64,000 nt of DNA from Tetraselmis striata (lineage: Eukaryota > Chlorophyta > Chlorodendrophyceae > Chlorodendrales > Chlorodendraceae): NCBI GenBank assembly GCA_006384855.1, contig VCJN01002137.1, positions 93,015 through 157,014 of the forward strand, read 5' to 3'. A program made the translations under genes and the position numbers. A model generated the notes under the pieces. The model searched no databases. It was not told the DNA's origin and saw only the letters and a list, made by a program, of their open reading frames with translations. Below are positions 1 to 11,457 of this stretch, piece after piece (within the stretch, counting starts at the first letter, position 1; the number at the start of each line of letters is the position of its first letter).

Positions 1-2007
1 ACTGCTAAAATTATTAAACACCGGAAGACTGGACAACACATTGCTACAGCGGAACAGTATACAGTACCTACGACGGTTTACCACCTGGACGCGGCTAAGA
101 TGGCGAAGGAACTGAGGAAGAGTCGCGGCGAGGAACTGTTTGCTGTTGCGGTACGCGAGGTGTTCGATGCGGTAGCTGAGCTGCGCACGGACCAGTCGAC
201 CGAGTGGACCGAGGAGCTCAAGGAGTCCCTTATGGAGTTTGCAGACATCATCGCGGAGCCTACTGACCTGCCACCGGAGCGCGAGTTCGACTTTGAGATC
301 AACCTGGAGAGTGATGAACCCCCCAAAGAACGAACGCACCGTATGTCACCAGCGGAGTTGCAGGAGGTACGGTCACAACTGGAGGAATTGTTGGCAAAAG
401 GGTGGATTCGTCCGTCCAAGTCAAACTACGGCGCCCCGATTTTATTTGTGCGTAAGAAAGACGGCACTCTGCGTATGTGTGTGGACTACCGTAAATTGAA
501 TGACCTTACGAAGAAAGACCGGACCCCGCTTCCTCGTATCGACGAATTATTGGACTCATTGCATGGTGCGACTATTTTCAGTACTCTGGACCTGTACAAA
601 GGCTACCATCAAGTACGAATTAAACCGGAAGACATCCACAAAACAGCGTTCCGGACACACTATGGACTCTACGAGTACTGTGTGTTACCTTTCGGCTTGA
701 CAAACGCCCCAGCTGGATTCCAGACTATGATGAACCGTGTTTTGAGCCCATATCTCGGCAAATTCTGCGTGGTATACCTGGACGACGTGCTGATCTACAG
801 CAAGACAGCCGAAGAGCATCTCGAGCACATCAGATTGGTGCTACGGGAGTTGCAACGACACCACTTGCATATCAAGCTGTCGAAGTGTTCGTTCGGCAGT
901 ACTAGCGTGGAGTTTTTGGGCCATATCGTCGAAGCAGGACAGATCAAGATGGACCCCCGGAAGGTAGAAGCAGTTCAACAGTGGCCCGTGCCGAAGACAG
1001 TAAAGGACGTACGAGGTTTTCTCGGCCTTGCTGGCTATTACCGCAAGTTCATCCATAACTTCGCGGCTATTGCGGCGCCACTACATGACCTGACGAAGAA
1101 TCAACCGGCGTTTGTGTGGACGCCTCGTGCTTATGCAGCGTTTCGTGCATTAAAGGACGCAATGGTACGAGCACCTGTACTGAGTATACCGGGCACATCT
1201 GCGGACGCCCGTTACACATTGTATGCAGATGCTTCTGGATTTGCAGTGGGAGCTGTGCTGCTGCAAGATCAAGGCTCAGGACTTCGACCTGTCACGTACC
1301 ATGCACGCAAGATGAACAAACACGAAGTTCACTACCCGGTACATGAGCAAGAGTTGTTAGCGGTTCGTGATGCACTCATCAAGGTCCGATGCTACCTTGA
1401 TGGAGCGGCGGGCTTTACGGTCATCACCGACCATGACACGCTACGGCACTTCTTTCGCCAACGCGATTTGTCGACGCGGCAAGTACGATGGCTGCAAGTG
1501 TTTGCGCCTTACCAACGACATATGGACATCGTCTACAAGCGAGGAGCTGCCAATCATGCGGACGCCCTCTCTCGGCGACCCGACTTGAAGGATGCGCTAC
1601 AGAAGCTAGATCTGCTGAACAACTGGTCAGAAGACGAGGCTGACTGCGAAATAAATTCAGTTTTATTTGCTATGGAGTCGCGACTACAAGCGGACAACAA
1701 GTTTTACGACGAAATCAAGACCGCATATGACTCCGACGAGTACCTGAAATCGCGGAAAGCTTTACCATCCTGGCTAGTACGTCACAGTAATGGTCTACTG
1801 TACGCCTACGGCTCACGACTTTACGTACCAAATGTGGCGGACCTGCGACAACGAGCACTGTACGAACTACATGACGCGCCTACTGCTGGACACCCAGGAG
1901 GACGACGACTACTGGCGCGTACTGTGGAACTGTACTGGTGGCCCCGTATGAAACAGACTGTCACTAACTACGTGCGACGCTGCCCTAGCTACCTGTCAAC
2001 GTACTAA
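1..2007 (+). pseudogene. pol: gypsy Pol: reverse transcriptase and RNase H
   Basis: Part of the polyprotein that copies element RNA into DNA and degrades the RNA strand. The frame is open from base 1; numbering here is from the ATG at 100. The RT fingers and palm carry the catalytic YLDD box at residues 226-229, followed by connection and thumb segments. RNase H follows at about residues 370-490, with YADASG at its first catalytic Asp. The C-terminus enters the integrase HHCC zinc finger, reaching H..H and the first Cys (RRCPS), then reads a stop at 2007. The expected next Cys and the following CQRTK-type sequence lie in another frame a few bases on, so a small insertion of about 4 bp seems to have broken the frame. 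The rest of the domain looks intact, which suggests recent decay. Confidence 0.9.
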
Positions 2008-2944
2008 GGCGGCCCGGCATAAGCCATACGGCTTACTTCAGCCCCATGACGTACCGTCACGACCATTTGAGGTAATATCCATGGATTTAATCACAGATCT
2101 TCCGGAGTGCCAGGGGTATGACTCAGTAGTGATTTTCGTATGTCTACTGTCAAAGCGAGTAATTGTTGAGCCAACTACGAAGACAGTTACTGCTGAAGGC
2201 CTGGCGGAGATTATGCATCGCTCAGTTTTTCGTCATTTCGGCCTACCGGCTAAACTCATCTCTGACCGAGACCCCAGATTTATGTCGGAATTCTGGCAAG
2301 ATATGTTCAAGACCATGGGTACTAAGCTGAACATCTCTACAGCTTTTCATCCAGCAACCGATGGCCAGACGGAACGCACTAACCAAACTTGGGAGCAAGT
2401 GCTACGCTGCTACGTGCACCCCCTGCACGATGATTGGGTCAACCACCTCACCAACGTGGAGTTTGCGATCAACGCTGCTCAGTCGACTTCGACTACTATG
2501 TCCCCTTTCAAGGCGACTTTGGGATTCGAGCCGACTACACCTGCTACTACTCAACTCGCAACCGAGCTAACTCGAGCTCTTCCGGAACACGTCAAGTATG
2601 TACAGGAGCTTCATCGCTTCGCGCATTATTGCGTACTGGAGGCTCAAACTCGTATGCAGACTGCAGCTAATCGTAAACGACTACCCGTACCATTCAAGAC
2701 CGGCGACAGAGTTAAGCTGAAAGCGTCTCATCTGAAGTTTATTCAGCAACCCTGTGCTAAGCTACGCGATCGCTACGTGGGCCCCTTCGTCATTACAGAG
2801 CAGATCTCGCCAGTTGCTTTCCGATTGCAACTACCTGCGGGCGTACGAGTCCACGACGTGGTGCACGCGAGTATGCTGGAGAAGTGGTATGACGACCCTG
2901 ACCAACCGGCGAAGTCTGAACGAGTACCGAGCGATTGTCCATGA
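2003..2944 (+). pseudogene. int: gypsy integrase core
   Basis: Integrase of the same element, which joins cDNA to the host genome. Coding similarity starts a few codons before the ATG at 2081: the segment leading into SRPFEVISMDLITDLP is continuous in this frame. The first catalytic Asp is in MDLITDLP, the second in the SDRDPRF block, and the Glu in the GQTERTNQ block, so the D,D,E triad is present. A GPY/F-like C-terminal module (RYVGPFVI) is followed by VHDVVHASMLEKW. The frame stops at 2944. The chromodomain that should follow is in another frame. Confidence 0.88.
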
Positions 2945-3197
2945 CGCAAACCGATTCCATGTTCAGGACATACTCGATGTTGCCTTCAACAACAATGGCA
3001 CTGGACTACTGTTTCGAGTGCGATGGGCGTTCCCGTACAACGTACCAAGCGAAGACACCTGGGAGCCCCTACGCGGAGTCAAGCACCTGGACATTTTCCG
3101 GTCGTTCTTACTGTCTAAACCATACCGACAGTTTACTGAGAGCCCAGACTTCATTCGGTTCCGGAATCGCTACCCAAGCCGAGTACCTTCCGCCTGA
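2935..3197 (+). pseudogene. gypsy C-terminal chromodomain (frameshifted)
   Basis: The encoded segment reads FHVQDILDVAF...LFRVRWAF...EDTWEPL...LDIF, which matches the chromodomain pattern (aromatic cage strands, V-x-W, DTWEP, hydrophobic C-terminal helix). In chromoviruses this domain steers integration towards marked chromatin. It continues the integrase but lies in a different frame, so an indel near 2930-2944 separates them. Stop at 3197. Confidence 0.8.
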
Positions 3198-3270
3198 ACT
3201 TCAAAATCAAGACCAAGACTGTAGTTTCCTGTAGTTCTGTGACACCTGCACAGCGAGGACGCTTGTGCTT

Positions 3271-3283
3271 AAGGGGGAGAGAG
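3271..3283 (+). promoter_or_regulatory. polypurine tract of the gypsy element
   Basis: AAGGGGGAGAGAG lies immediately before the TG that opens the LTR at 3284. This is the expected place for the primer of plus-strand DNA synthesis. Confidence 0.75.
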
Positions 3284-3648
3284 TGTTATACTCCATTTCC
3301 CTTTAGCCATAATGTTCTGCTATACTAGCAGGTATTACCCCCCGCAAAGGTAGTACGACTACGCATCCGCGGAGTCGCTGTACATATTAGTATTGCGGGC
3401 GTAAATATTAGTAGTATAAGGCCGAAGACTGTTCTGGAATTCTCTAGAGTTCTCTGACTCAAGCCTTACGTGGCTAACACAGCACGGGTATCCCATGACA
3501 CACGGCTAACATAGCACAGGTATAACTATGACCTCGGCGGGTATAAATACCGCCTCGGACAAGTCTACTAGGCAGAATTCAGAGACAGAACTATAACCCA
3601 GGAACCCCTGTAACCAGGAGAGATTGGCCATACTTTCTAAATCCTTCC
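3284..3648 (+). repeat. gypsy 3' LTR arm
   Basis: It begins TGTTATACTCC right after the polypurine tract. It contains a TATA-like GTATAAATACC near 3540, a plausible promoter. The 365 bases are repeated in reverse complement at 3709-4073 with only a few mismatches seen. The true 3' border of the LTR could not be fixed; homology between the arms ends at 3648. Confidence 0.8.
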
Positions 3649-3708
3649 TCCGAAACCAAGTGTTAGGCTCTAGCTTAAGCCTGTTCTTTAGGCCCTTTAG
3701 GATGCAGC

Positions 3709-4073
3709 GGAAGGATTTAGAAAGTATGGCCAATCTCTTCTGGTTACAGGGGTTCCTGGGTTATAGTTCTGTCTCTGAATTCTACCTAGTAGACTTGTCC
3801 GAGGCGGTATTTATACCCGCCGAGGTCATAGTTATACCTGTGCTATGTTAGCCGTGTGTCATGGGATACCCGTGCTGTGTTAGCCACGTAAGGCTTGAGT
3901 CAGAGAACTCTAGAGAATTCCAGAACAGTCTTCGGCCTTATACTACTAATATTTACGCCCGCAATACTAATATGTACAGCGACTCCGCGGATGCGTAGTC
4001 GTACTACCTTTGCGGGGGGTAATACCTGCTAGTATAGCAGAACATTATGGCTAAAGGGAAATGGAGTATAACA
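3709..4073 (-). repeat. inverted copy of the gypsy LTR arm
   Basis: Reverse complement of 3284-3648, same length (365 bp), separated from it by 60 unrelated bases. It ends with GGAGTATAACA, the complement of the LTR start. The two arms form a long near-perfect palindrome. No internal element sequence follows on its outer side, so this is a solo inverted LTR or an inverted duplication. Confidence 0.85.
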
Positions 4074-5700
4074 CTTTCCCTTTGCGTACCAACCCGACGA
4101 AGGACTACCTCAAGCATGATGCCGGGCGTTTGCCGACCTAGTCGGAGCACATTTAGATGACGTGTTTTGGACCGCCCACAGTCGCGCTCTTTGTGGCTCT
4201 CGACGAGTTGATGGCCTATGTTCCCGCTGCTATTCAGGACTTCACCCCTGACCTCCTAACCACCACGAGGCCATCGACAAGGCGTTATGCTTTCGTCTAG
4301 CCTTTCTGCTGAGGATTAACGAGATCAAACGTGTGCACGAGGATCAAGGGAGTTGGACGTACTGCGGGCTCAGCATTTCCAACAACAGTGGTCCAAAATA
4401 AATGTTATATTGGCCAAAAGAAACATTGTTGCGGTGTTAAGCAATGTTAGCCTCAGAAAACTTGTTTTCAGGGGGCAGGAAACGCGCCACAAAATAATCG
4501 AAGTGCCGACGTCTTGCTCCGGGCTTTCACGGTTGGGTCAACATGATGATCACGGATATAACTTGGCACATAGGACGATCACGAATATAACTTGGTACTT
4601 TACTACCAAGTAAGGTAGTGGCGATGTGGTTTATGGCCAGTATGTAATAGAATAAATGTTATATCATTCTTTGAAACAATAACATTGCCTTTGCTATTTT
4701 CATGTATGATCAAAGCTACCATGCAGCAAAACATGGATGATAATAAAAGCAATGCAAGAGTAAAGTCTCCTAGACAAGCTCCGAAACCATCATGTTTGTC
4801 ATGCAACCCGAGACATGAAGTGGGGACACGAATAATGTGCAGATGCTCCGAAACCAATTGTGGTGACACATTAATTATTACACATGTATTCATGGCCGGC
4901 TCTCAATTGGAAGACAGGCGCGGCCGCCCAAGTGTCTATACACGCACACATGACTGAGGCCGATGGCGGTATCAGCTTAGTCACCCAACGGATTATCATC
5001 ACCATCACTGGAAGAAGCATCACCCTCCTCCGAATCCGCCTCCTCGGAGGAGTGGCCCCCAATAAAGCAGGTGGGCACTTGGGCTCTGCGGTTATTGTCG
5101 ACTCAATGCGCGATTACGGGCGTCGGGTCTTCGAGGCGACAATCGCCAGCAGCGCGAAGGCTACCGCCACTGCTCAAGTGGCGGCGACGCTCGCATGTCG
5201 CAGGCGTGAACGTGAACGTGGCCGCGGTGGCGGTCGGGGACGCGGCCGCGAAGGTGAGCACGAGTGATGGAATGGGACGCCTTCTGTCGGAGCTGCTAGC
5301 GCTTTGCGAGGTCACCTTTTGGTAACTGCAGCACAACGAACCTTGGCAGCTCAACGACGGGATGAGTGCCCCGTGTTCGGCCCGGACCCCCTACCCTACA
5401 TACTTCATTTAGACCTTCCTAGGTGATGGCGGCGCTTCTTCCAGCCACAGCCGAATGCAGCTTAAACGTCCGCACACATGTGCAATATCTCACAGTTCAA
5501 CAACCCGTCTCCCGTACTACCATTTCATCGCTGTGTCCGTCGGTTGTTACTCTACGGTTTACAACTGGTCCGCAGCGACCATCATTCGCGCGTGTACGTT
5601 ACGCGCGAGACATGCGCTACGAGTAGTGCGACGGGCGCGCGGGGCGGCCCGCCTATATTTGAACATTGCCCCGCAAATTAGCCCGCACTGGTGTCCCGAC
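4074..5700. other. no recognisable gene; weak inverted repeat
   Basis: Only short unrecognised frames are present. Segments near 4480-4550 and 4700-4880 (inverted) encode similar short peptides around VPTSC, suggesting an old inverted duplication. A low-complexity Arg/Gly-rich stretch lies near 5200-5265. Confidence 0.4.
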
Positions 5701-5904
5701 TAACCCGTTCAGTAACTACCGTCCAACTGCCGGCAACTTCACCGCCGCGGTCGATTACTTCGCCGGAATGGGCCGGCCTCCTCTTACTCCGTCAGTCAAA
5801 CGTCGCACTTTACTACGTGATTGACGAACCCGAGGCTCTCGCCCCAAGCATGGCGCGGCCTTATTCCATGCCCATCTACATGAAGCATTCGGCTCGGACG
5901 GCAG

Positions 5905-7055
5905 CGCACCCTCGACCTCTTCTACAGTTCCCTCACCGCCCGCACGCTCAAAAACTGCGCCGGCAAGCTGTCTCGATTCGCGGAGTTCTGCCACGACTCC
6001 GAGAACACCAGTCCGCTGGAGGCGACCACTGCTACTGTCGTTCGGTACGTCGCTTGGATTGGTGAGCGGGGCCGCGTTGGGGCTAAGTCGTTGCATCCCT
6101 ACTTGTGAGCAATCACCACGTTCTTATTCGAGCTACACGATGTCGACATCGACGCCATCGCTAAAGGCAGCACGCACCTCACCGCGCCGCGGGTTGTGGC
6201 CTTCTACTCAGGCAACGCCGCATGGAGGTTATTCCTTTGCGCGTCCCGTTACATGCCGATGTCGCTTACTACTCTGCTTTTGTCGAGCGAGCCGATTATT
6301 TGATTGTGTTTGCTCCTCCTCCCGACTACCAATGCAACTTCCGCGCCCTTATGGCCGCGGTTGTCAACTTCATGTGGACATATATTGTCGTGTCCTACAG
6401 AGTGCGGGACGTGCATATGTCGACTATTACAACATCACCCTACATGTGTACCGTGAGAAGGGCCGTGCCGGACGGCGCGGCCCCGAGTGACGACCTATGC
6501 GTGCTGCTCCTTCCTGTGTCGGAGCACTCCAACGTCGCCCGTCTTCTGCATCACTTCATCGACAACATCCAGTCTAAAACCCCTGTCATTGCTGCCTTGG
6601 CCGAGACAAACTTCTGAGCTGTAGCCACCCCGAGCGAGCAGTCCAAGTCGTGGAGTGCCGCTACAATGTCGGACTTGCTCTAAGGCCGTTCGTCTCGTCG
6701 GTGGTGTCCCTCCCGCTAGCATTTCCTAGACCTCTCACAGCCTTCGCAAGGGTGCGACCTCTACCGCTAACGCCATCGGAGTCCCGCTATCCCACATCCG
6801 CCACCAAAGTGGGCGGGCCACTAACTTTGACACCGTTCTGGACTACATCGACCCCAACGTCCTCCCCTCACCTGGCGCGCGTTTCTTCTTCGGCCACATT
6901 GCGCCCCTTCGTCACTTTCCAGATCAACAAGACTCCGGACGGAGCAGTGACCTTCCCGGTGCCTCCTTCGTGACCTTGCGCTGTCTCTTCTTTGTAAACC
7001 TACCGCTCTATTCGTTCGCTCTTCACTGGCGAAACGAGACTCAACTTAAAATGAT
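5905..7055 (+). pseudogene. decayed tyrosine recombinase (DIRS- or Crypton-like)
   Basis: Fragments in several frames line up in the order of a eukaryotic tyrosine recombinase. At 5910-6107 there is an N-terminal core-binding, SAM-like segment (LKNCAGKLSRFAEFCHD ... VVRYVAWIGERGRVGAKSL). At 6424-6490 there is YNITLHVYREKGRAGRRG, resembling the strand before the catalytic part. At 6745-6960 the C-terminal catalytic part contains GVPLSHIRHQSG and VLDYIDP, whose Tyr is in the place of the nucleophile. At least three frame changes and stops separate them. These enzymes integrate DIRS retroelements and Crypton transposons. No RT or RNase H was seen next to it, so Crypton-like is possible. Confidence 0.55.
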
Positions 7056-7222
7056 CTAAACTAGTCTATGGGGTTTCCTCCTTTCCAAACCGCTTTTTCA
7101 GCCACATGTGATGCTAAGGGGTACCCGACGCTGCGCCCGTTCGTGTGCATCACGAGTAGACATACAGTCAGGCGCAACAGTTGAGCCTGCCATCTCCCCG
7201 TACCGTTTCGCCGTGTTTCACA

Positions 7223-7258
<36 letters not shown>

Positions 7259-8060
7259 ACCCCGTTTTCCCTCCACACTTTCACTAAAGCTTTCTGCCAA
7301 TTTCGGCTCTTGACCGTGTAAAACAACCTGCGCGACCTTGGCAAAATCAGACTCTAATCGACTTGAAAGTCATGGTACGCGTATTTGGTACGTTCAACAC
7401 TACCAAATATTGTACGCGTATACTCATTTCGCTTTAAGTATCAGCACGGAAGCCTCGGCCAAATACGGTCATAGCCCATCTCAAGAGAGGTCCTCTGGGA
7501 CCTCAACTGTCATAGAAGTATCGGGGAAGGTGAGCCAATTACGTATGATGCGGTGATATTGGCATTGTGCGCAAGGCTTATTCCGCCACCATGCATGATC
7601 ATCATGACAGTCTATCGTATCCTTACTGCAATAGGGCCGAATTACTTAACACAACCCATTATCTCCCAGTGGAAATAGACACGGCACCGGCACTTCTGGC
7701 ACTTCAAAGGGCACCTAAGGGGCTGTGTTTCTACCTTGTTTCGCTAATCACAGTGTTGATAATGTGGCTACTGTAAACTGTGTTCGAGGTACTTAGTCGC
7801 ACCCGCTAAGTCCGCGCTAAGTCCGCGCACCGTGGTTCGCGCGCGGCGGGCCCGCCTCAATATACGAGGAAATATTGTTGTGCCGACGGCGAATCGAACC
7901 TGCGCACGGCCGTGCGCGAGCACAGAGAGCGTCGCTTAAAAGCGCAGGCCGCAGCCCGAAAGTGGGGCACCGATTTGAAGTCCGGCTGTTAAAAATCGGT
8001 TGAGTAATTTTGACACCTGTAGTACTGAAGTACGCGCACAGCAAACAAAGTACGGTAGTA
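7056..8060. repeat. non-coding stretch with a 30-C run
   Basis: A run of 30 C occupies 7228-7257. The sequence near 7050-7075 (CTATGGGGTTTCCT) resembles the outer end of the repeat family at 36.3, 38.6 and 40.7 kb. Nothing else supports a gene. Confidence 0.45.
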
Positions 8061-8067
8061 CCCGAAG

Positions 8068-8321
8068 TGTAAGGATATGTACCACACAAATCCCCATGTG
8101 GGTATAAGGATTATTGCCCAGTGCCCTACTGCGTTTTGCGCGGTATCCTTACCGTACAGTTGGTGCTTCTACGCACGAATTGGATCCGGGTTCGATCCCG
8201 CGGAGACACATATTAAATATGATTTGATATCCCGCAACGTTGGACGACCCGGCCAATGCGGATCGCCACCGAATCCAAGCCGAAACGTTGCTGGAGGAGG
8301 TCCTCCATCCAAGGGGGGGGT

Positions 8322-8357
<36 letters not shown>

Positions 8358-8445
8358 GGAGTATAAGGATATGTACCACACAAATCCCCATTGCCACAGT
8401 GCGTGGCAGGCTGGTGCGTTTTGCGCGGCACCCTTACACGTAGCG
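8068..8445 (+). repeat. direct repeat pair flanking a 34-G run
   Basis: About 80 bp starting TAAGGATATGTACCACACAA and ending with a GCGTTTTGCGCGG block occurs near 8070-8150 and again near 8359-8440. Between them lies an 8-G run and then 34 G at 8322-8355. Confidence 0.7.
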
Positions 8446-8706
8446 CCTTCCGCCTATCCTCATATAAAGCAACTGGTCGCTAATCCTTGAACTCCGGACC
8501 GCCCCCCGGCCTGGCAGCTCACCTCCCTCGACGCCGGATGCTTCGGCCCCGCCGCAATAGTCTCTCGACGCCAGTGGCGGGACCACGGTTGACCTGCAGT
8601 GCCCGGGAAAGAAGACCCTCCTGCCGACAGGCAGCGCACAGATTCATCGCTTTTTTCCATACACAGCGGTAGCGACACAATCAATAATTGATTATAATCG
8701 AGAGGC

Positions 8707-11457
8707 ATGCCGGTGCGCCAGACGGCGAGGGTGGACGATGCCCACTACCCGGCCGCGCCAAGAAAGTCTTGGTCGGCAAGCGGGGACGAGTGTGCCCCGG
8801 CACACCAACATCGCGCATCATTCGACGTAACATCCTCTTCTGCAGGTGAAAATGCTGCAGGCGGCTTCCGTCGCGAGTTCGCCAAGAGCCTCGCCGGCTG
8901 GTCACTGTTTGCCTCCCTACAGGCTGGCGGGGACGGCCGCACGCCTGTGGAGGTCAATAAAAAGGGGGGGCTCGAGGCGCCAAGAGGCGCGCTGTGGCTC
9001 TCCCAGTGGCTGTTTCTCTCGGCGATGGTCGCATTGGGGATTTTGGAGGGTCTAGGTCTGGAGATGGCCGGCGCAACGGGCGCGATGCTGGCGGTTGTAG
9101 TGCCCCTCAAGGTCTGGGCGCCGGTGGCCTATATCGCCACCATCTACCTCGGCCGCCAGTGGTATGTGGCGCGGCAGGACGCCTGGGGCAGCCGGCTGTT
9201 GCGCGGCCTGGGGTTTCAACCGCGCCCCGTTTCGCCAGGTGCCTGGACGCTGGCGGTGAGCCCACATGTCCTGCTGGACTCCTGCCGCTCGCTGCAGGCG
9301 GAGACCTGGGTTAACTGCGTGTCGTGGGCCATCGTGTCGGCCGCCTTCGCCGTCTCGGCCACACAAAGCGCCCTAACACCGGAGGAAGCCGCCTTCATGC
9401 GCGCCGTGTGTGGCCCGCAGCGCAATACATGCACGCTCACCTACTCCGCGCTCTGGCCCATGGTCGCGCTGGACCTCGGCATGGGTGTGATGATGATGGC
9501 CATCCAGTTCGGCACGCCGCTGGAGGCATGGAGCCCCGTGGTAAAGCGCGGCCTGCGGCGCATGGGCGCCGCCACCTTCGCCACCCGCACCCTGCTCAGG
9601 CTGCCCTGGATGACCATCCCGGGCATCACCCTCGATATCCTGCTGCTCATTGGGCACTTCGCCCTCCCCATGCTGCCGCTTTCCATGGCGTCCTCCGCCG
9701 CAGTGTACGCACTTATGACGCTGGCCATTGCGGAGCTGCTCTACATCATGGGCGCCCTCGCCTGCATGTTGGCGCCCATCACCACACCCGACTGGATGGC
9801 GGCGGGGGCTGCCGCGCGCGGCGGGGATATCGCTTGCGGCTGGAGCCACCTGGGGATGCTGTGGCAGCGTGTGACGGGGCTGCTGCGGTGCGTGGACTCC
9901 AGCGCGGGCCACCGACGCTCCATCATCCTCTACATCGGCATCATGACGTGGTCCATCGGCCTACACACCCCGGCCCGCGACGCTGTTATACACACCGCCT
10001 TCACATGGTCCATGCGGCTCGCGGCGTTGCTGGCCATTGCCGCCACGCATGACGTTGTTGTCGACCATGCCCGGCTGGAGCGGGAGGGGGAGGTTGGCTT
10101 TGGGCTGGTTGTTCGCGCCGCCCACCTGAGAGCTGCACTGGAGGCGCACCTGGCAGGGACGGGGGGTTACCGCGGCCCGCTGCACACGCACAAGGCCACA
10201 ATCTGGCGCATGCAGCACACGCTGATGGTGAGCTACCGCTGGCAGTGGGGCCATGGGATCCACCTGAAGGAGGGCTTCTCCCCGCTGAACATGTCCGCCT
10301 GGCAGATGGCCACGCTGGCGCGCGTGTTGCGCAGCTCCCGCGCCGCGTACGTCTGGATCGACTGCCTCAGTGTGCCGCAGAGCCCAGGGCGGGTACAGCA
10401 GCAGCTGCTGGCGCGCATGATGGCGGTGTACGCCAGCTCGCCGGTGGGCACGGTCGTGCTGCGCTCGCTGGAGCGGGAGGGGGAGCGCTACCACCAGCGC
10501 GCCTGGACCATGCAGGAGTTTGCCACCTCCTGCTCGCTCAGCATTCACAACCAGCCGCAGCCGGCTGTCTTGCGGCAAATCAGCACAGCGGAGGGCGTCC
10601 AGCCGGAGCATGCGGCCTCGCCCCTGAAGGACACTGTCACGGCCGCGGAGGAAACCATGCTGATGTTGGTGCGCGAGTGGCATCAGCACCGCCTGCAGGC
10701 GTGTGTGCCCTACTGGCTGTGCAAGGACGACGCCGGGCGCTTCGACGACGGGAACGCCCTGCACACCGCCGTGAGAAAATACGACAAGCTGCAGCGCAAT
10801 GTGCACTGCACCGTGGAGCCGGACAAGCTGCGCGCGCTGTTCCAACTGGTGCCCCGCCCCCCCCCCCTCCCCCCCCCCCCCCATTATCCATTACAGCTCT
10901 CCAGCAAAAGGTCATTGCGAATATGCCGAGTTCCGAGGCAATCCATTGCGTAAGTGTGCTTGCATATGCAAACCCATATTTGCGTTTATGTATCAGGTAT
11001 ACATATAGCGCACGTATCACACAGCTCAGAGTAGTGAGTGCACACTCGTCTTACATCCACATGTCTATATATGCAACTTCTGTTTCATGCGATGTATGAT
11101 TTGTCATGAACCTTTATTGTGGAGGCTGGGTGGTGATGGGACTCTTGGTGTGAAATAATTCACTGTTGGCTTTTCATCCTCCCTGGAAAAGTTCCGGGCT
11201 CTTCTTGCCTCCATTCGTCTTTTGCGCACATTCTCACGCCCGCTCCGCACCCTCCGCAGGTAACCAACTCCCCGGTGGAGGGGCAGTCCGAGCTTGTGGA
11301 GCTCGTGCAGCGGGTGTACGGCGGCATTGGGCACGTGACACCCCCGCTGCTGCGGGCTCTCGAGCTCAGCGGTAGCGCATCCCTCGCGGCCAACCTCAAG
11401 CGCTATCGCGTTGTGGGTCAGGCATGGGTGGAGGAGCCTGACGTCTCCCCAAGTTAG
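8707..11457 (+). CDS. multi-pass membrane protein with HET-like domain
   Basis: Two exons, 8707-10848 and 11260-11457, joined in phase 0 (donor GTGCCC, acceptor CCGCAG), give 779 aa. The ATG at 8707 is the first in a long open frame. Residues about 95-455 hold roughly seven or more hydrophobic segments, so the N-terminal half is membrane-embedded. Residues about 500-610 resemble the heterokaryon-incompatibility (HET) fold: LMVSYRWQW near 505, YVWIDCLSVPQS near 548, MMAVYASSPVGTVVL, then RAWTMQEF near 597. HET domains in fungi trigger cell-death responses to non-self; related domains occur in other eukaryotes. Function here is unknown, but a membrane-anchored sensor is plausible. The intron carries a long C-rich tract right after the donor. 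An alternative ending is possible: a donor at 11453 (GTTAGG) joined to an acceptor at 11551 would replace the stop by a further exon to 11736. Confidence 0.75.

Larger units (their letters stand above)
1..3648 (+). mobile_element. Ty3/gypsy chromovirus, 3' portion
   Basis: The domain order is reverse transcriptase, RNase H, zinc-binding integrase head, integrase core, chromodomain, polypurine tract and LTR, all on the plus strand. That order is diagnostic of a Ty3/gypsy chromovirus. The frame is already open at base 1, so gag, protease and the 5' LTR lie outside the window. Two frameshifts (near 2000 and near 2940) break the polyprotein, so this copy is probably not autonomous. The 3' LTR starts at 3284 directly after a purine-rich tract. 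Confidence 0.9.

Noticed and set aside
3506..3851. Two 75-codon frames with nearly the same sequence on opposite strands
   Set aside because: They are the two arms of the LTR palindrome, not genes.
7870..7935. tRNA-like B box on the minus strand (GGTTCGATTCG) with a nearby hairpin
   Set aside because: T-stem and anticodon stem do not pair; probably a decayed SINE or chance.
8240..8431. Proline- or glycine-rich frames across the G-run
   Set aside because: They exist only because of the 34-G run.
9324..11099. Long frames antisense to or out of frame with the HET-like gene (including a 307-codon minus-strand frame)
   Set aside because: GC-rich coding DNA gives shadow frames; only the 8707 frame shows membrane segments and HET-like motifs.
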